From assembly GCF_016802725.1 (NCBI RefSeq), contig NC_052668.1, positions 6,864,501-6,928,500 on the forward strand: a stretch of DNA of 64,000 bases. The letters run 5' to 3'. Of this stretch, positions 1 through 10,675 are shown piece by piece. Position numbers and translations under genes: made by a program. The notes under the pieces are model-generated. The model was not told the origin of the DNA, did no database searches, and worked only from the letters and a program-made list of their open reading frames with translations. The stretch's first letter is position 1. Each line of letters begins with the position of its first letter. The stretch comes from Solenopsis invicta (taxonomy: Eukaryota; Arthropoda; Insecta; Hymenoptera; Formicidae).

Positions 1-561
1 TCTAAAAAAGAAAATGATATTTCATAACCATCTTTTTTTCTTTACTACAATATTGTAAGATACTTAATTTTATTCTAAACACAGATGTTTCTAGACACAA
101 GTCGGTAGAACCGAATATTAAATTCGATAGGATATTCGATAAAACTATTGTATAAGTTTTACATTTTCATGTGATCTGTTTAAATCATAACGATTTCAAG
201 AGTCAGTCGTCCGCGTTGAGGAAGAAAAATAGCTCAAAATGTTACACACCTCAAAAATAATTAATGACAATATTATCGAAGTTTTAAAACCTTTACTTCT
301 GGAATATCTGCTAATATCTAATAATATATCATCATCTAAAATAAAATTATTCGTATCTATAATAAATTTTCAAGCCACTACAATATTACATGCGAAAACA
401 ATAACCAAGAGCATTTTTCAACTATGTCTGTGAAATGAAAACGGAAATAAAAAATAAAGACATTGGTTCTGTCCTGATGTGCTACAAATACGGAAGTTTG
501 ATTGCAAATGTTTAAGACATATTATCCATTAAATGTTTTGAAAATAGTATGAAACACTTAC
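1..561. other. Intron sequence downstream of the CUB exon
   Basis: This AT-rich stretch follows the splice donor at 561 on the minus strand, so it should be the start of the next intron of the CUB gene. I see no exon, repeat or transposon similarity in it. A 64-codon frame at 239-433 has no recognisable domain and is probably chance. Confidence 0.5.
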
Positions 562-773
562 AGGCATTGAGAAATCTGTAAATACCGCTGAAAATGTTTG
601 GTAGTGTGACATTCTTATCAGTAAAAAAACTGAGAGCAATTCCTTGATAAAGAGAGACTCGTCTGCGTGGTGGAATTGGCCCACAGAATCGACCACCAAA
701 CGGTGTCTCTATTAACTTAGTAGTATTTTCCGATCGTATCTCCGAGTATATATCCATATATTCATGAATACAG
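562..773 (-). CDS. CUB-domain exon, C-terminal half of the domain
   Basis: This exon encodes the second half of an extracellular CUB domain. The plus-strand complement reads, on the minus strand, a pyrimidine-rich acceptor ending TTTTCAG at 774, an open frame of 70 full codons, and a strong donor GTAAGT at 561. The residues include CIHEYMDIYSE, then GGRFCGPIPP, then SFFTDKN. These match the third and fourth CUB cysteines and the final beta strands. The exon starts with one base of a split codon (incoming phase 2) and ends with one base. CUB proteins of this type are secreted or membrane-anchored; insect suppressor-of-lurcher-like proteins are one possibility from memory, but I cannot confirm the family. 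The rest of the gene lies outside the window on the left. Confidence 0.82.
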
Positions 774-944
774 CTGAAAAGAAAGTATATTCTGTGATTT
801 TTACATGTCAAATTTATTTTCTATAGGCATTTAAATTAAAATTTACTTATCAGTAAAGTAAATAAATTATAAATTCTGCTTCAAATATGAGATTGAATAT
901 ATTTGCAAGTAAATTTGAATATATGAAAATTTTTTATGATCAAT

Positions 945-1167
945 TTAACCCTTAAACACATAAGTAGGAGTCTGGAAGATTTTCCCAAAAAAACTTTATT
1001 TTCATACTATTTTATTTTAGTTAAGCAATGAAGTTGGTCAATTGTAGTAGTCGATAGAGGAGACTTCAAACTTTTTTCCACATAAACCGATTTTTTTTCT
1101 CATTCCGTCTTCACATAGTACGAGATCGAAAATCTAAGCGAATTTTTAATATGTGTTTAAGGGTTAA
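945..1167. repeat. TTAA-flanked MITE, copy 1
   Basis: A 223-bp segment begins TTAACCCTTAAACACAT and ends with the inverse, ATGTGTTTAAGGGTTAA. A second copy with the same termini and interior lies at 47929-48154. TTAA duplications with CCC-starting inverted repeats are the hallmark of the piggyBac superfamily. There is no open frame, so it would depend on a transposase encoded elsewhere. Confidence 0.75.
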
Positions 1168-1516
1168 GAAGTAAAAGCAACATTTTCCTAAGTAAACTCT
1201 AATCTAAAAAAATAATTTTAATCAGAATTTCATAATTTACGAATTTCAAGAAAGCAGAACATTTTCAAGTAAAATCAAATAAAATAAGTTTATAAGTACT
1301 TCATTGAAAAGCTGATATTCTTAAAAACTGAAGCATTCATGTAAAAAGATCAACGAGATATACTATTTTTCTACAATTTAAAAGTTTCCTGTCATTATCA
1401 GAAAGTGTAATCAAAATTTAATAACACAGTAATATTTAAAATCAAATTTACTTGTATTTTTCAGAGTAATAATTTATAAAAAAATGTATTGTAACTAGAA
1501 AAAAGTTTAATAAATT

Positions 1517-1670
1517 GCACGCACGCACGCACGCATGCACGCGCGCACGCACGCACGCACGCACGCACGTACGCACGCACGCACGCACGCATGCACGCGC
1601 GCATGCGCGCGCGTGCGAGCACACGCACACACAACACGCGCGCGCGCGCGCTTACGCACGCACACGCACA
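1517..1670. repeat. (GCAC)n / (CG)n microsatellite
   Basis: Tandem GCAC units grade into CG and CACACG runs. Open frames through it (Ala-Arg-Thr-His or Cys-Val-Arg repeats) are artefacts of the repeat. The copia remnant begins directly at its right edge, so the microsatellite marks the truncation point of that element. Confidence 0.9.
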
Positions 1671-1699
1671 GGGAACACCGAAACTAAACACCTCATATT

Positions 1700-2325
1700 T
1701 TGAAGCTACAACTTCTCAGACAATTATTTGTTGTGATTGCTCTAGAGAAATACCTAATATTCGCCAGAAATCTACTAGGAAAAGAAGAAAAGCTGTGTTA
1801 CGTGAAGTCAGACCAAGGCAAGGAATTCACGGGAGGTACATTTAGAGAAGTGCTGAAAAGAGAAAAGATAGAAACATATTTGCACCACCGTACAACACCG
1901 GAACACAATGGAGTTGCAGAAAGATTCAACAGAACATTGCAAGAAAAAGTGAGAACATATTTGACTCGGGATTACCAAAGAGTATGTGGGAATTGGCGGT
2001 TGACGCTGCTGTGCATGCGTACAACAGAACTCCACACAAAACTATAGAGTATGAGATCCCGTTGAAGAAGTTTTCACCAGAAACAAGTTGTCATTTTGAG
2101 CAAATAAAGAGATTCGGATGTATTGGATATGCAAAGTCTACGTCGAAATTCGATAAAAGAGCTATTATAGACGTGTTGGTGGAATACACCGACACTGGAT
2201 ATACACTCTGGCATCCAAGCATAAGAAAATTTATAGAGTCCCGACACATTCGGTTTAATGAAAAGGTAACATATAAAAATATATATCAAAACAGTCAAAG
2301 AGAAAAAGAAAAAGACTCAGATTAA
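1700..2325 (+). pseudogene. Copia integrase (partial, frameshifted)
   Basis: The first frame (about 1700-2047) carries KSDQGKEF, holding the second catalytic aspartate, and NGVAERFNRTL with the catalytic glutamate of the D,D35E integrase. The first aspartate lies upstream of the truncation. The second frame (1984-2325) continues with the copia integrase C-terminal region: AYNRTPHKT, then FGCIGYAK, then GYTLWHPS. A frameshift near 1985 separates them. In an intact element the protein would insert cDNA into the genome; this one cannot work. Confidence 0.88.
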
Positions 2326-2469
2326 ATAAAAGAATTTGTAAAAGATGAGGAAAAGAGAAAACAACAATTAGAGATTTCTGATAAAAAGAAAAGAGGAAGA
2401 CCAAGAAAACAAACAATTCGGTTAGAAAAACAGAAATAGAAGATCGAACAGAAGAAGAGCAAAACTCCA

Positions 2470-3719
2470 ATGACTAGAACCAAAATCAAAAGAAAACTAG
2501 AGGATAAGAGAGACACTAACGCGCGGAGACTAATAGAAGATATCAGTCTCACTAAGCATATTACTGTAAAAAATATTGGACAAAATATAGAAATTGAAGA
2601 TGAACTGAGTCGATGTCTTTTGGCATCATTACATAGAGAACCCTCGACATATAAAGAGTCGATGACAAGCAGCAAAAGAGAGAATTGGAAAAATGTAGTA
2701 GAAGAACTTGAGTCTATGCAGATCAATCAAGTATGGAGGCTTGTTGATAGTTAACCAAAAGAGACGCTAGACGGTAAACGAGCTAATATTATAAATTCAA
2801 GAAGGGTATTTAAGAGAAAACTAGAAGCAGATGGCTCAACCAGATATAAAGCGAGACTGGTGATAAGAAGATGTAAAGACAAGAATGTGTATGATCTGAA
2901 AGAGACATATGCATCGGTTTCAAGATTGTCTTTGGTCAAATCTATATTGGCAATAATAAACAAGTATAATTTATACACCTGCCAACTGGATGTGAAAACT
3001 GCATTCCTGAATGGAACTATAGAGGAAGAAATATATATGGAAATTCTAGACGGAATAGACGTGAATAAAAACACTAAAAAGGCAAAGGTGTGTAAACTGA
3101 ATAGAGCTTTGTACGGATTAAAAATAAATCCAAAAAAAAATGGAATAAAAGGTTTTCAGAAAAAGCCAAGAAACTTGGATTAGAGAATGATCTACACGAG
3201 CCATGCTTGTTCACATGGAGGAAAGAAGGCACAATGGTGATCATACTACTTTATGTAGATGACATGTTAGTTACAAGCAATGATCAGAAGAAATTAGAGG
3301 AAATTATAGAGAAGTTGAGTGAAATCTTTGAGACAAAGAATCTTGGAGAACCCAAGAATTTTCTGGGAATAACAATAGAGCGAAACAAAGAAGAAAGATA
3401 TATGAGTATTTATCAAATGCAATATACGGAAAGAGTACTTGAAAAATTCCATATGAATGAATGCAAGCCTCAGAGTACTCCTATGGTCACTAGAAGGTTA
3501 AGCAACAGAAACAAAAAGACTAAATTAAAAGAAAAAAACATTGGAAAAAAAGTTACAAGAGTACTCTATAGAGAAGCAATAGGAAGTCTAATGTATCTGG
3601 CTAATGCTACACGACCCGTGTCTATAGTCTTTGCAGTGAATTATTTAGCAAGAAAACAGTTGGAGCCTACAGAAAAAGATTGGCAAGATGTAAAAAGAAT
3701 CTTTAGATATCTTAGATGA
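2470..3719 (+). pseudogene. Copia reverse transcriptase (broken)
   Basis: Fragments at 2470-2754, 2860-3183 and 3207-3719 together show the copia RT_RVT2 pattern: QLDVKTAFLNG with the first catalytic aspartate, LYGLK, then LLYVDDMLV with the YVDD active site, then KNLGEPKNFLG. The last fragment ends in GSLMYLANATRP, the linker to RNase H. Stops at about 2752 and 3183, with a frameshift near 3185, inactivate it. Confidence 0.9.
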
Positions 3720-4335
3720 ACTACGAATCGAGGATTAACATTTAGAGGTAAAACAGATGAGTTGGAGTCATTGACAGATGCTAGTTTCAGAGATTGCATT
3801 AACTCTACATCCACTGGAGGATATATAATCAAACTGTATGGAAATGTGATAACATGGAGATGTGATAACATGGAGTTATAAACAAACTTTTGTTACACTC
3901 TTTACTTGTCAAGCAGAATATCTAACAATGAGTGAGGACTGTCAAGAAGTAATCTCGTTGGACAAGTCACTCAGATATGTTGTTGGAAGAACATTCATGC
4001 CTGTAACAGTCTGGTGACAATAGCAGCAGGAAACTGCACTAAGAAGGATGGAAGTCACAAACATAAAACGTTTGATGACAACTTAGAGAAAATACAGAGA
4101 AATTTGAGAGAGAAAGGGAGAGAGAGAGAGAGAGAGAGAAGAAACTGGAAACAGAAAACATATAGCTGACATTTATTGAGATTTTATCAAACAGTGTGTT
4201 GATCAAGGGAAAGTGAAAGTCGAATGGATTGAGACCAAAGAGAATTTGGCAGACATTATGATAAAACCTTTACCTTTAGAAGCATTCGCATATCTAAGAG
4301 ATAAGATAATGAATATAGAGTCTAAACAAAATTAG
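3720..4335 (+). pseudogene. Copia RNase H and polyprotein C-terminus (broken)
   Basis: Short open stretches read LTDASFRDCINS (RNase H first aspartate region), then AEYLTMSEDCQE, then KHIADIYQ, and finally WIETKENLADIMIKPL before a TAG at about 4333-4335. These are the standard C-terminal blocks of a copia polyprotein. The region has a duplicated ATGGAGATGTGATAAC segment at 3850-3875 and an intruding (GA)n run at 4117-4140. Confidence 0.8.
4117..4140. repeat. (GA)n microsatellite inside copia RNase H
   Basis: An uninterrupted GA run has expanded within the decayed RNase H region, adding to the frame disruption. Confidence 0.8.
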
Positions 4336-4431
4336 AGATTAATTTTACTCGATAACTAATTCTTGCTATGATATTTCAGATAAAGACTGAATATAATGAA
4401 GTGTCACGGATCGCTTGTACAAAGGGAGGGA

Positions 4432-4691
4432 GTATTGCGAAAGCCGGGCTTTAAACGAGCGATGCGTTCCCGCCTCTAGAGATGGCAGCTGCGGTGGCTC
4501 GTGTGCCGAGCGCCTCTCATGTGTGTGTCTCGGTAACAGAGTGTGCAATCTGCTTGCGTATTCTTGTTTGAGCCTTAAGCATGATCGAGTCGAGACGTAT
4601 GATCCTTGTGAGCTAAATAAAGAGTGATATCTATATAAAAAATTATTTGAATTCGTGTCCTTATCTCAGCGTATCGCATCCTGTTCCTGGC
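4432..4691 (+). repeat. 3' LTR of the copia element (approximate ends)
   Basis: The sequence follows the polypurine tract and carries an AATAAAG polyadenylation signal near 4616. Its 5' edge (TATTGCG) and 3' edge (CCTGGCA) are estimates, because the 5' LTR is missing and no second copy is available for comparison. Confidence 0.5.
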
Positions 4692-5287
4692 ACTTTATAT
4701 TTACCTTAAGTAACGTTTTTAATAAATATTTGTTTAAATTTAATTTTTCAAAGACATAAAATTAATAAATAGTTTTCACAAAAAAAAATTAATATTTTTT
4801 CAAAAAAAGTATTTTTTAAAGTCAATTTTTTAATTTATTTAAAATTATTATACTATTTTGTAAAGATTGCTTGAATCAAATGTAATAAATATTTCATTGA
4901 AAACATTAAATTATTTATAGTTTATCTTTTATATAAAATATGATACAAATATTTAAGGCTAAATAATCAAAGGAATAGTGAGAGTAGTCGTGCAGTACTC
5001 AAGACGCAAATTTCTTTCTATTGAAATCAGCTTTAATTCAAATATAACTTTATAAACGGTATCAGAAGGGTATGATTAGCTCAATGTTAGCGTATATAAA
5101 AGGTTATTATTCTGAAGATTTTGGGTTTGAATCTCGCCGATGCGTTTTCAAAAATTGTAAAATAATGCGTAATTGTAATTAGTAAAATAGAAACTTATAT
5201 GCGAAACATTGAATACACATTAAGCCATAAGAATCATAAAATCTGTTAAAAAATAGAAAAAATATTTAATGTTTAATTAAATTCAAG
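4692..5287. other. AT-rich spacer with a tRNA-like segment
   Basis: Mostly A/T-rich with no gene. At about 5084-5150 there is a plus-strand stretch with an A-box-like TTAGCTCAATGTTAG and a B-box-like GGTTTGAATCT about 36 bases downstream, as in tRNAs or tRNA-derived SINEs. The stems do not fold into a complete tRNA, so I read it as a SINE relic at most. Confidence 0.35.
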
Positions 5288-5998
5288 TAAGGTACCCAAG
5301 CTGAATAAAGTCCACCTTAATATTACCATAAGATATTTTATTTTTTATAAATTCTATTTACAAAGATATTGAAATAAACTAAATGAGAATAAAAATGTTT
5401 ATTTCAACCACTCGCCAAAATAAAATTATCATTTATACAAAACATTTATAGGACTTCCGTTTCCGGTAGCGAGAGTGACTGACGTGTGTGTGTGGAGAGT
5501 GCGAGTGATAAACAGGTATTAAGGGATAGGGTGAGACGTGGAGGAGTGCGAGGAGGTGAAGGGAAAGGGAAGGGGCTGGTAGCAGAGGGTGAATAAGGGT
5601 AAAGGGCCGGGGAAAGAGAATAGGGAGACAGGAGGGATAGTAGGGTTGGGACGGGATTTGGAGGTTAGACGGGAGAGCAGGTTTAGAGTGTAGAGAGAAA
5701 GCAGAAAAGAGGGAGGGTAGCGACATCGGGCGGTAGAAGTGAGAAGCAGAGCAGGAGAGAGTAAGTGCAGTAGCGGGAAATTTTGAATTAGAGTAACGTT
5801 TGAGTAACCGATTTAATATCTTAATATATGATTTTATATTTTTGCATTTGCTACAGCGGTATAATAATTATAAATATTTTCTACAAAAAATAGATTGTTT
5901 AATTTAAAAAAAAAAATTTTTTTTTTTTTTTTTTTACAACCCGACTGCAAGTAAATAAACTCGTGAATAGGAAGTAGGCAGGTTAGAGGAAAGACGAG

Positions 5999-7078
5999 AT
6001 GGAGGAAGGAAAGGAGGGAAGGAAGGAGAGAGAAAGGGAAGTAGAGGAGGGGACAGGGGAAGAGAAGAGGAGGGTGGGAAGACCGAGCAAAGCAGAGGGG
6101 ATGAGGGATAGAGCATATAGTCTATCGCTGATAGAGGCGTTTAAAAGAGGAGAGAAAAGAAAGGAGATAGATGCATTACAGGCAGATATCTTTAAGAAAA
6201 GTATAAAGGTAGTGAGATCGCCGGAAAAACAGCTAGAAAAGCAGCCGGAAAAACAGCTGGAAAGGCAAGAAGAAGGGGGGTTGAGTGAGATATTAAGGGA
6301 AGTAAGGGAGGGTTTTAAGGAAATTAAAGCGGAATTAAGAGGGGTAAAGGAGGGGAAAGCAGAGATGAGGGAATGGATGGAAGAAATGAGGAAAAGATTA
6401 GATAGTTTAGAGAAAAGAGTGGAAGAGATAGAGAAAGGTAGGGGGAGGGAGGAGAAAGAGGAAGGGGATGAGGAAAGGAAGGAAGAGGAAGGGGTAAAGC
6501 AGATGGAGAGAGGGAGAAAGGGAGAGATGAAGGAATTAGAAGAAAGGATGAAGAGAATAGAGTTAGAGGGGGAAAAAAGGAGAAGAGAAGAAAGGAAGAG
6601 GAATATAATAATAAAAGGAGTGAAAGCAAAGGAGAAAGGAATAGAGGGGTTAAGAAAAGAGATAGAAGAGATAGTGAGGGCAACGGGGGCGACAGCGAGA
6701 GTGGAAGGGATAAGGAGTATAGGGAAAAAAGATAAGGAAGGAAGGGAAATGGTATGGGTAAGATTAGCAAGTGTAGGGGAGAAAATTGTAGTGATGAAAG
6801 GAAAAGCAAAGCTGAGGGAAAGAAGGGAGTGGATAGTGGATGATCTGACAGAAAAGGAGAGAAGGATAGAGTGGTGGATAAGGAAGGAAGCGGAAAGAAT
6901 AAGGAGGGAAGGTAGGAAAGAAAGAGTAGGTTATATGAAAATATGGATTGAGGAGAAATTATGGGTATGGGATGAGATTAAGGATGAGTTGAGGGAATGG
7001 CACGGAAAAGAAGTAAGAGAATGGAAGGGGGGGATGGAGAAGGGTAGAGGAGTGGAAAAAGAGAAAGAGGATTTTTAG
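5999..7078 (+). CDS. LINE ORF1 protein, coiled coil plus RRM-like region
   Basis: This 359-residue frame is intact from ATG to TAG. Residues 1-60 are basic and acidic low complexity. Residues about 90-200 have heptad-like Glu/Lys/Leu spacing typical of a coiled coil. From about 200 to 320 the protein resembles the RNA-binding core of LINE ORF1 proteins, starting RKRNIIIKGVKAKE and including VWVRLASVGEK. The tail is again highly charged. ORF1 proteins bind element RNA and trimerise to form the ribonucleoprotein. The start is the first ATG after the AT-rich patch. A homologous fragment occurs at 44715-45059 in the second LINE copy. Being intact while ORF2 is broken may be recent decay or sequencing error in ORF2. 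Confidence 0.82.
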   Translation: MEEGKEGRKEREREVEEGTGEEKRRVGRPSKAEGMRDRAYSLSLIEAFKRGEKRKEIDALQADIFKKSIKVVRSPEKQLEKQPEKQLERQEEGGLSEILREVREGFKEIKAELRGVKEGKAEMREWMEEMRKRLDSLEKRVEEIEKGRGREEKEEGDEERKEEEGVKQMERGRKGEMKELEERMKRIELEGEKRRREERKRNIIIKGVKAKEKGIEGLRKEIEEIVRATGATARVEGIRSIGKKDKEGREMVWVRLASVGEKIVVMKGKAKLRERREWIVDDLTEKERRIEWWIRKEAERIRREGRKERVGYMKIWIEEKLWVWDEIKDELREWHGKEVREWKGGMEKGRGVEKEKEDF

Positions 7079-7131
7079 TAGGGAGGTGGACGGAGGAAGA
7101 GAGAGAGGGAGAAATAGAAGGAAATATATAA

Positions 7132-10100
7132 AATGAGAAGCATAGGAAAAAGAGGAGGAATAAGAAAAAAGAGGATGGCAAAAAGTATAAAATAGGCTTT
7201 TGGAATGTGGCAGGCATGGAAAATAAAGAGAAGGATTTCAGGGAGAGACTAAAAGAATGGGATGTAATGTTCCTGAGTGAGACTTGGTTACAGAAGAAGG
7301 GATGGGAAAGAGTTCGAAAATGGCTGCCAAAAGGATACGTGTGGGAAGTGCAAGAGGCGGCAAGGAAGAGTAAGAAAGGGAGGGCAATGGGAGGAATGAT
7401 TGTGGCGATAAGGGAGGGGATAGGGATAGAAAAGGATGATAAGGAAAGAAAAGAAGAGGGATTACAAGCAGTAAAAGTAAATTTAGAGGGAGAGTGGTGG
7501 AGACTAATAGGAGTATATGTAAATAGAGATTTGGAGGGAAAAATGGGAAGGCTGAGAGAGTGGATGGAGGACAGAGAGGAAGGGGTGAGGGTGTTAATAG
7601 GAGGGGATTTCAATGCTAGGACGGGAAGAGAGGGGGGAAGAATAGGTGAGGATGAAGAGGGAGGGGCAGAACAGGGAAAGAGGAGCTCGAAGGATGAAAA
7701 GATGAATAGAGAGGGAAAAAAGCTATGTGGTTATATAGGAGAATTGGGATGGTCAATATTGAATGGAAGCGTAAAGGGGGATGAGGAGGGGGAATGGACG
7801 TATACAGGAGGGAAGGGAGGGAACGTAATAGATTATGTGATCGGGAATGAGGAGACAAGAAGGAAGGTGGAAAAGATGAAGGTGGAGGATTGGGTAGACT
7901 CCGATCATCAGCCGATAACGGTATGGGTGGAGGGAGGAGGACGGAGGGAAGAGAAGACCGGGAAAAGGAAAGGGAGAGGAAGAAGGGGGGTTTGGACAGA
8001 GAAGGGAAAAAAGAAATTTGAGGAATACCTTGGGAAGAGGGATAGTGATGGTGAGGGGTAGGAGAGGTTTGGAGGAAAATGAAGAGAAAAGTAGAAGTGG
8101 CATTAGAGAGAGTAGAGAAGGAAGAGAAGAAGGAACGGAGAGGATGGTGGGATGAGGAATGTAGGGATAGAAAAAGAGAGGTTATGGAGGAGTTAAAATG
8201 GTGGAGGAAGAGAGGGGGAGAAGGGAAAAAAATATAAAGAAATGAGAAAGAGGTACAGGGAACATTGTGAGGAGAAGAAGAAAAAGGAGAGGGAAAGATG
8301 GGAGAGGGATATAGAAGGAATAAGATCCGAAAAGGACGTGTGGAAGGTAGTGAATAAAGGAAGGAGGAAGAGAAAGAGAGTCAGGGAAGGGATTGAAATG
8401 GGGGAGTGGGAAAAACACTTTAGAGGGGTGCTGGGGGGAGTAGAGTGGAGGATAAGAGGGGAGGTAATGGGGAGAGGGGTAGAGGAGGAAGAAGAGATTA
8501 GTAGAGAGGAAATTGGTAGGGCGATAAGGAGATTGAGGGACGGAAAAGCGGCAGGAGGGGATGGGATTACGAATGAAGTATGGACATATGGGGGAAAAGA
8601 AATAAGGGAATGGCTGTGGGAGATATGTAATAGAGTGTGGAAGGGAGAGGGATGGCCGGAAGATTGGAGAGAAGGGATAGTGGTACCGATAGTGAAAAAG
8701 GGGGAGGGGGAAAAGGTAGAAGACTATAGGGGGGTTACGCTTACGCAAACGGCGTATAAAGTGTACGCGGCGGTTTTGGCGGAGAGATTGAGGGAAGAAG
8801 TAGAAAATAAAGGGATATTACCACCGAGTCAAACGGGGTTTAGGAGAGGGGTAGGAACGATAGATCACATATACGTATTAAATTATTTAATAAATAAGAA
8901 AATAGCGGAAGCAAAAGGCAAAATAGTAGTTATGTTCGTGGATATGAAAGCAGCGTTTGACTCGGTGGATAGGGAGATACTGGTACAGACAATGAGGAGA
9001 AAAGGAGTGAGAGAGAGTCTGGTGGTGAGGTGTGAGGAAGTTTTGGAGGAAACAATAAGTAGAGTAAGGGTGGGGGAAAGAGAGGGGGAAACTTTTGAAC
9101 AAATAGAGGAGTGAGACAGGGATGTCCGTTGAGCCCATGCATGTTCACGCTACTACTAGCGGATTTGGATGAGGAATTGGAGAAGGGAGAATGGGGGGGA
9201 GTAAAGGTGAAAGGAAGAAAAATTTATTCCCTGGCGTATGCGGATGATGTGGCGGTAATGGCAGAGGATGAAGCAGGGATGAAAGGGTTAATAAAAACAT
9301 TAGAAGAATATGTAGAACAGAAAAGATTAGAAGTAAATGTGGAGAAGACAAAAGTGTTGAGGTGTAGAAGAGGGGGTGGGAGACAGAAAAAGATAATATG
9401 GAAATGGAAAGGAAATGAAATAGAGGAAGTGAAAAGGTATAAATATTTGGGCTACATGATGATGGCAAATGGGGGACAGAAAAAACATATAGAGGAGAGA
9501 GTCAAAAAAGGAGCGGTGGTGATGAGAGAAGTATGGGGAATAGGGAAAAGGAAATTTGGAAAGAACTGGGCTAGAAGGATGTGGTTATTTGATAGGTTGG
9601 TATGGACGGTGGTTAGCTATGTGGCAGAAATTTGGGGGTGGAAAGAAAGGGAAAAGGTAGAGAGGATGCAGGACAGGTACTTGAAATGGGTAATAGGGGT
9701 GGGAAGGTACACACCGGGGTACATGGTAAGGGAGGAGATGCAGAGGGAAAAATTAAGGGGAAGGGCAGGAATGAGGTGGGGTTATGAAAAGAAACTGGGA
9801 GAAGGAGGAGGGGGGGAGTTGGCAAGGTTGTGTTGGGAGGAGATAAGAGGTAGAGCGAAGGAGGGAAAGGTGATGGGAAAATGGGAGGAAGAAAGAAGAA
9901 GTTTCTATGAAGAAAAGAGCTGGAACATCAAGGAGATAGAAAAGTTGAGAGAAGAGGGAGGGTTAAGGGGGGAAGAGGTGGTGGCAAGAGAGAGGAGGCG
10001 GCAGGAAGAGGAAAGGTGGGAAAAAATTAGGAGCTCGAAGTTCAACAGATGGTACAGCAGAGTGAAGGGAAAGGGAGTGCCGGAGTACTTGAAGAGGGAT

Positions 10101-10463
10101 TGGAAAGAGGAAAGATGGAAAAGGATTGCGAGGTTTGGGTTAGGAGATGGTATGAGAGGAGGTAGATACTGGGAAGAGAAAGAGAAAAGAAAGTGTAGGA
10201 TATGTGGATGGGGAGAGGAAACGTGGGAGCATATATGGGAGGAATGCACGGATTGGGGGATGGAGAAGGGATGGCAGGAGATGGTAGGAGAGGTTTTAGG
10301 TGAGAGGGGGGAGAGAGAAGTTTGGATGAGAAAATTGGAGGAGTTGCGGGAGGGAGGAGGGTGGCTGGGTATGAATGAGAGTGTAGAAGGAAGAGAGGAA
10401 AGGGTGGAAGAAAGCGGCGGAAACGGAAGTCCAAAGAATGAGTGTGGAGGTGTGGATGGATGA
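7132..10463 (+). pseudogene. LINE ORF2: endonuclease and reverse transcriptase, frameshifted
   Basis: The endonuclease runs from IGFWNVAG (about 7192) through LSETWL and GGDFNARTG to SDHQPITVW (about 7920), covering the catalytic Glu, Asp and His. The reverse transcriptase spans about 8500-9400: KAAGGDGITNE, FVDMKAAFDSVD, RQGCPLSP and LAYADDVAV with the YADD site. Near the C-terminus CRICGWGEETWEHIWEEC (about 10195-10250) is a CCHC knuckle. There is no in-frame ATG before the endonuclease; a TAA at 7129 opens the frame. The reading frame shifts near 8058, back near 8230 at an A7 run, and again near 9110 before RQGCPLSP. The protein would nick target DNA and prime cDNA synthesis there. I cannot assign the clade with certainty. 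Confidence 0.9.
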
Positions 10464-10589
10464 GTGATTTTTCTCTCTCTCTCTCTCGTGTGTTGTAAAA
10501 GAAGCAATGAATAAAAAGGTTGAAACTATGTAAGCTGAGCGGAAGTCCGCAATGTACTCCGCAAGGAATAAAGTACCTACTACTACTAC
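10464..10589 (+). other. LINE 3' UTR and (TAC)n end
   Basis: After the ORF2 stop the element has a (CT)n run, a short G/A-poor segment including an AATAAAG-like signal, and ends in TACCTACTACTACTAC directly against the target duplication. A short trinucleotide tail in place of poly-A occurs in several LINE groups. Confidence 0.8.
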
Positions 10590-10635
10590 AAAACATTTAT
10601 AAGTAAACAAAAAAAAAATGTTTTTAAACTCGGAC

Positions 10636-10675
10636 ATTAGGCCTTATTAAATTCTTGTGTTGTTAATAAGGCCCG
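10636..10675. repeat. Short hairpin with GGCCTTATTAA arms
   Basis: The sequence GGCCTTATTAA near 10639 is followed about 13 bases later by its exact complement TTAATAAGGCC. Single copies of the same half-site recur at 10966 and 11294 in the surrounding element. No function is evident. Confidence 0.6.

Larger units (their letters stand above)
1671..4691 (+). mobile_element. 5'-truncated Ty1/copia LTR retrotransposon
   Basis: Domains occur in copia order: integrase, reverse transcriptase, RNase H, 3' LTR. The 5' LTR, gag, protease and integrase N-terminus are missing, lost at the microsatellite. The coding part is cut into at least six frames by stops and frameshifts. A polypurine tract (AAAGGGAGGGAG, near 4420-4431) precedes the LTR, as expected for second-strand priming. 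Confidence 0.88.
5451..10589 (+). mobile_element. Full-length non-LTR retrotransposon (LINE), purine-skewed
   Basis: The element is bounded by a perfect 12-bp target duplication, AAAACATTTATA, at 5439-5450 and 10590-10601. It has a 5' UTR, ORF1 with coiled coil, ORF2 with apurinic-like endonuclease, reverse transcriptase and a C-terminal Cys-His knuckle, and a 3' end in (TAC)n rather than poly-A. The sense strand is overwhelmingly G and A from 5' UTR to 3' UTR, so the proteins are rich in Glu, Lys, Arg, Gly and Trp. An AT-rich patch at about 5795-5940 interrupts the 5' UTR. A diverged relative lies on the minus strand at 38090-45125. Confidence 0.92.

Noticed and set aside
1448..1703. Cys/Arg/Val-rich and Ala-Arg-Thr-His-rich open frames on both strands
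   Set aside because: They are translations of the GCAC microsatellite; there is no codon structure beyond the repeat.
5084..5150. Functional tRNA gene
   Set aside because: Box motifs are present but acceptor and anticodon stems do not pair.
6324..10637. Long Ser/Pro/Leu-rich frames on the minus strand
   Set aside because: These are the C/T-rich complement of the purine-skewed LINE; the real domains are on the plus strand.
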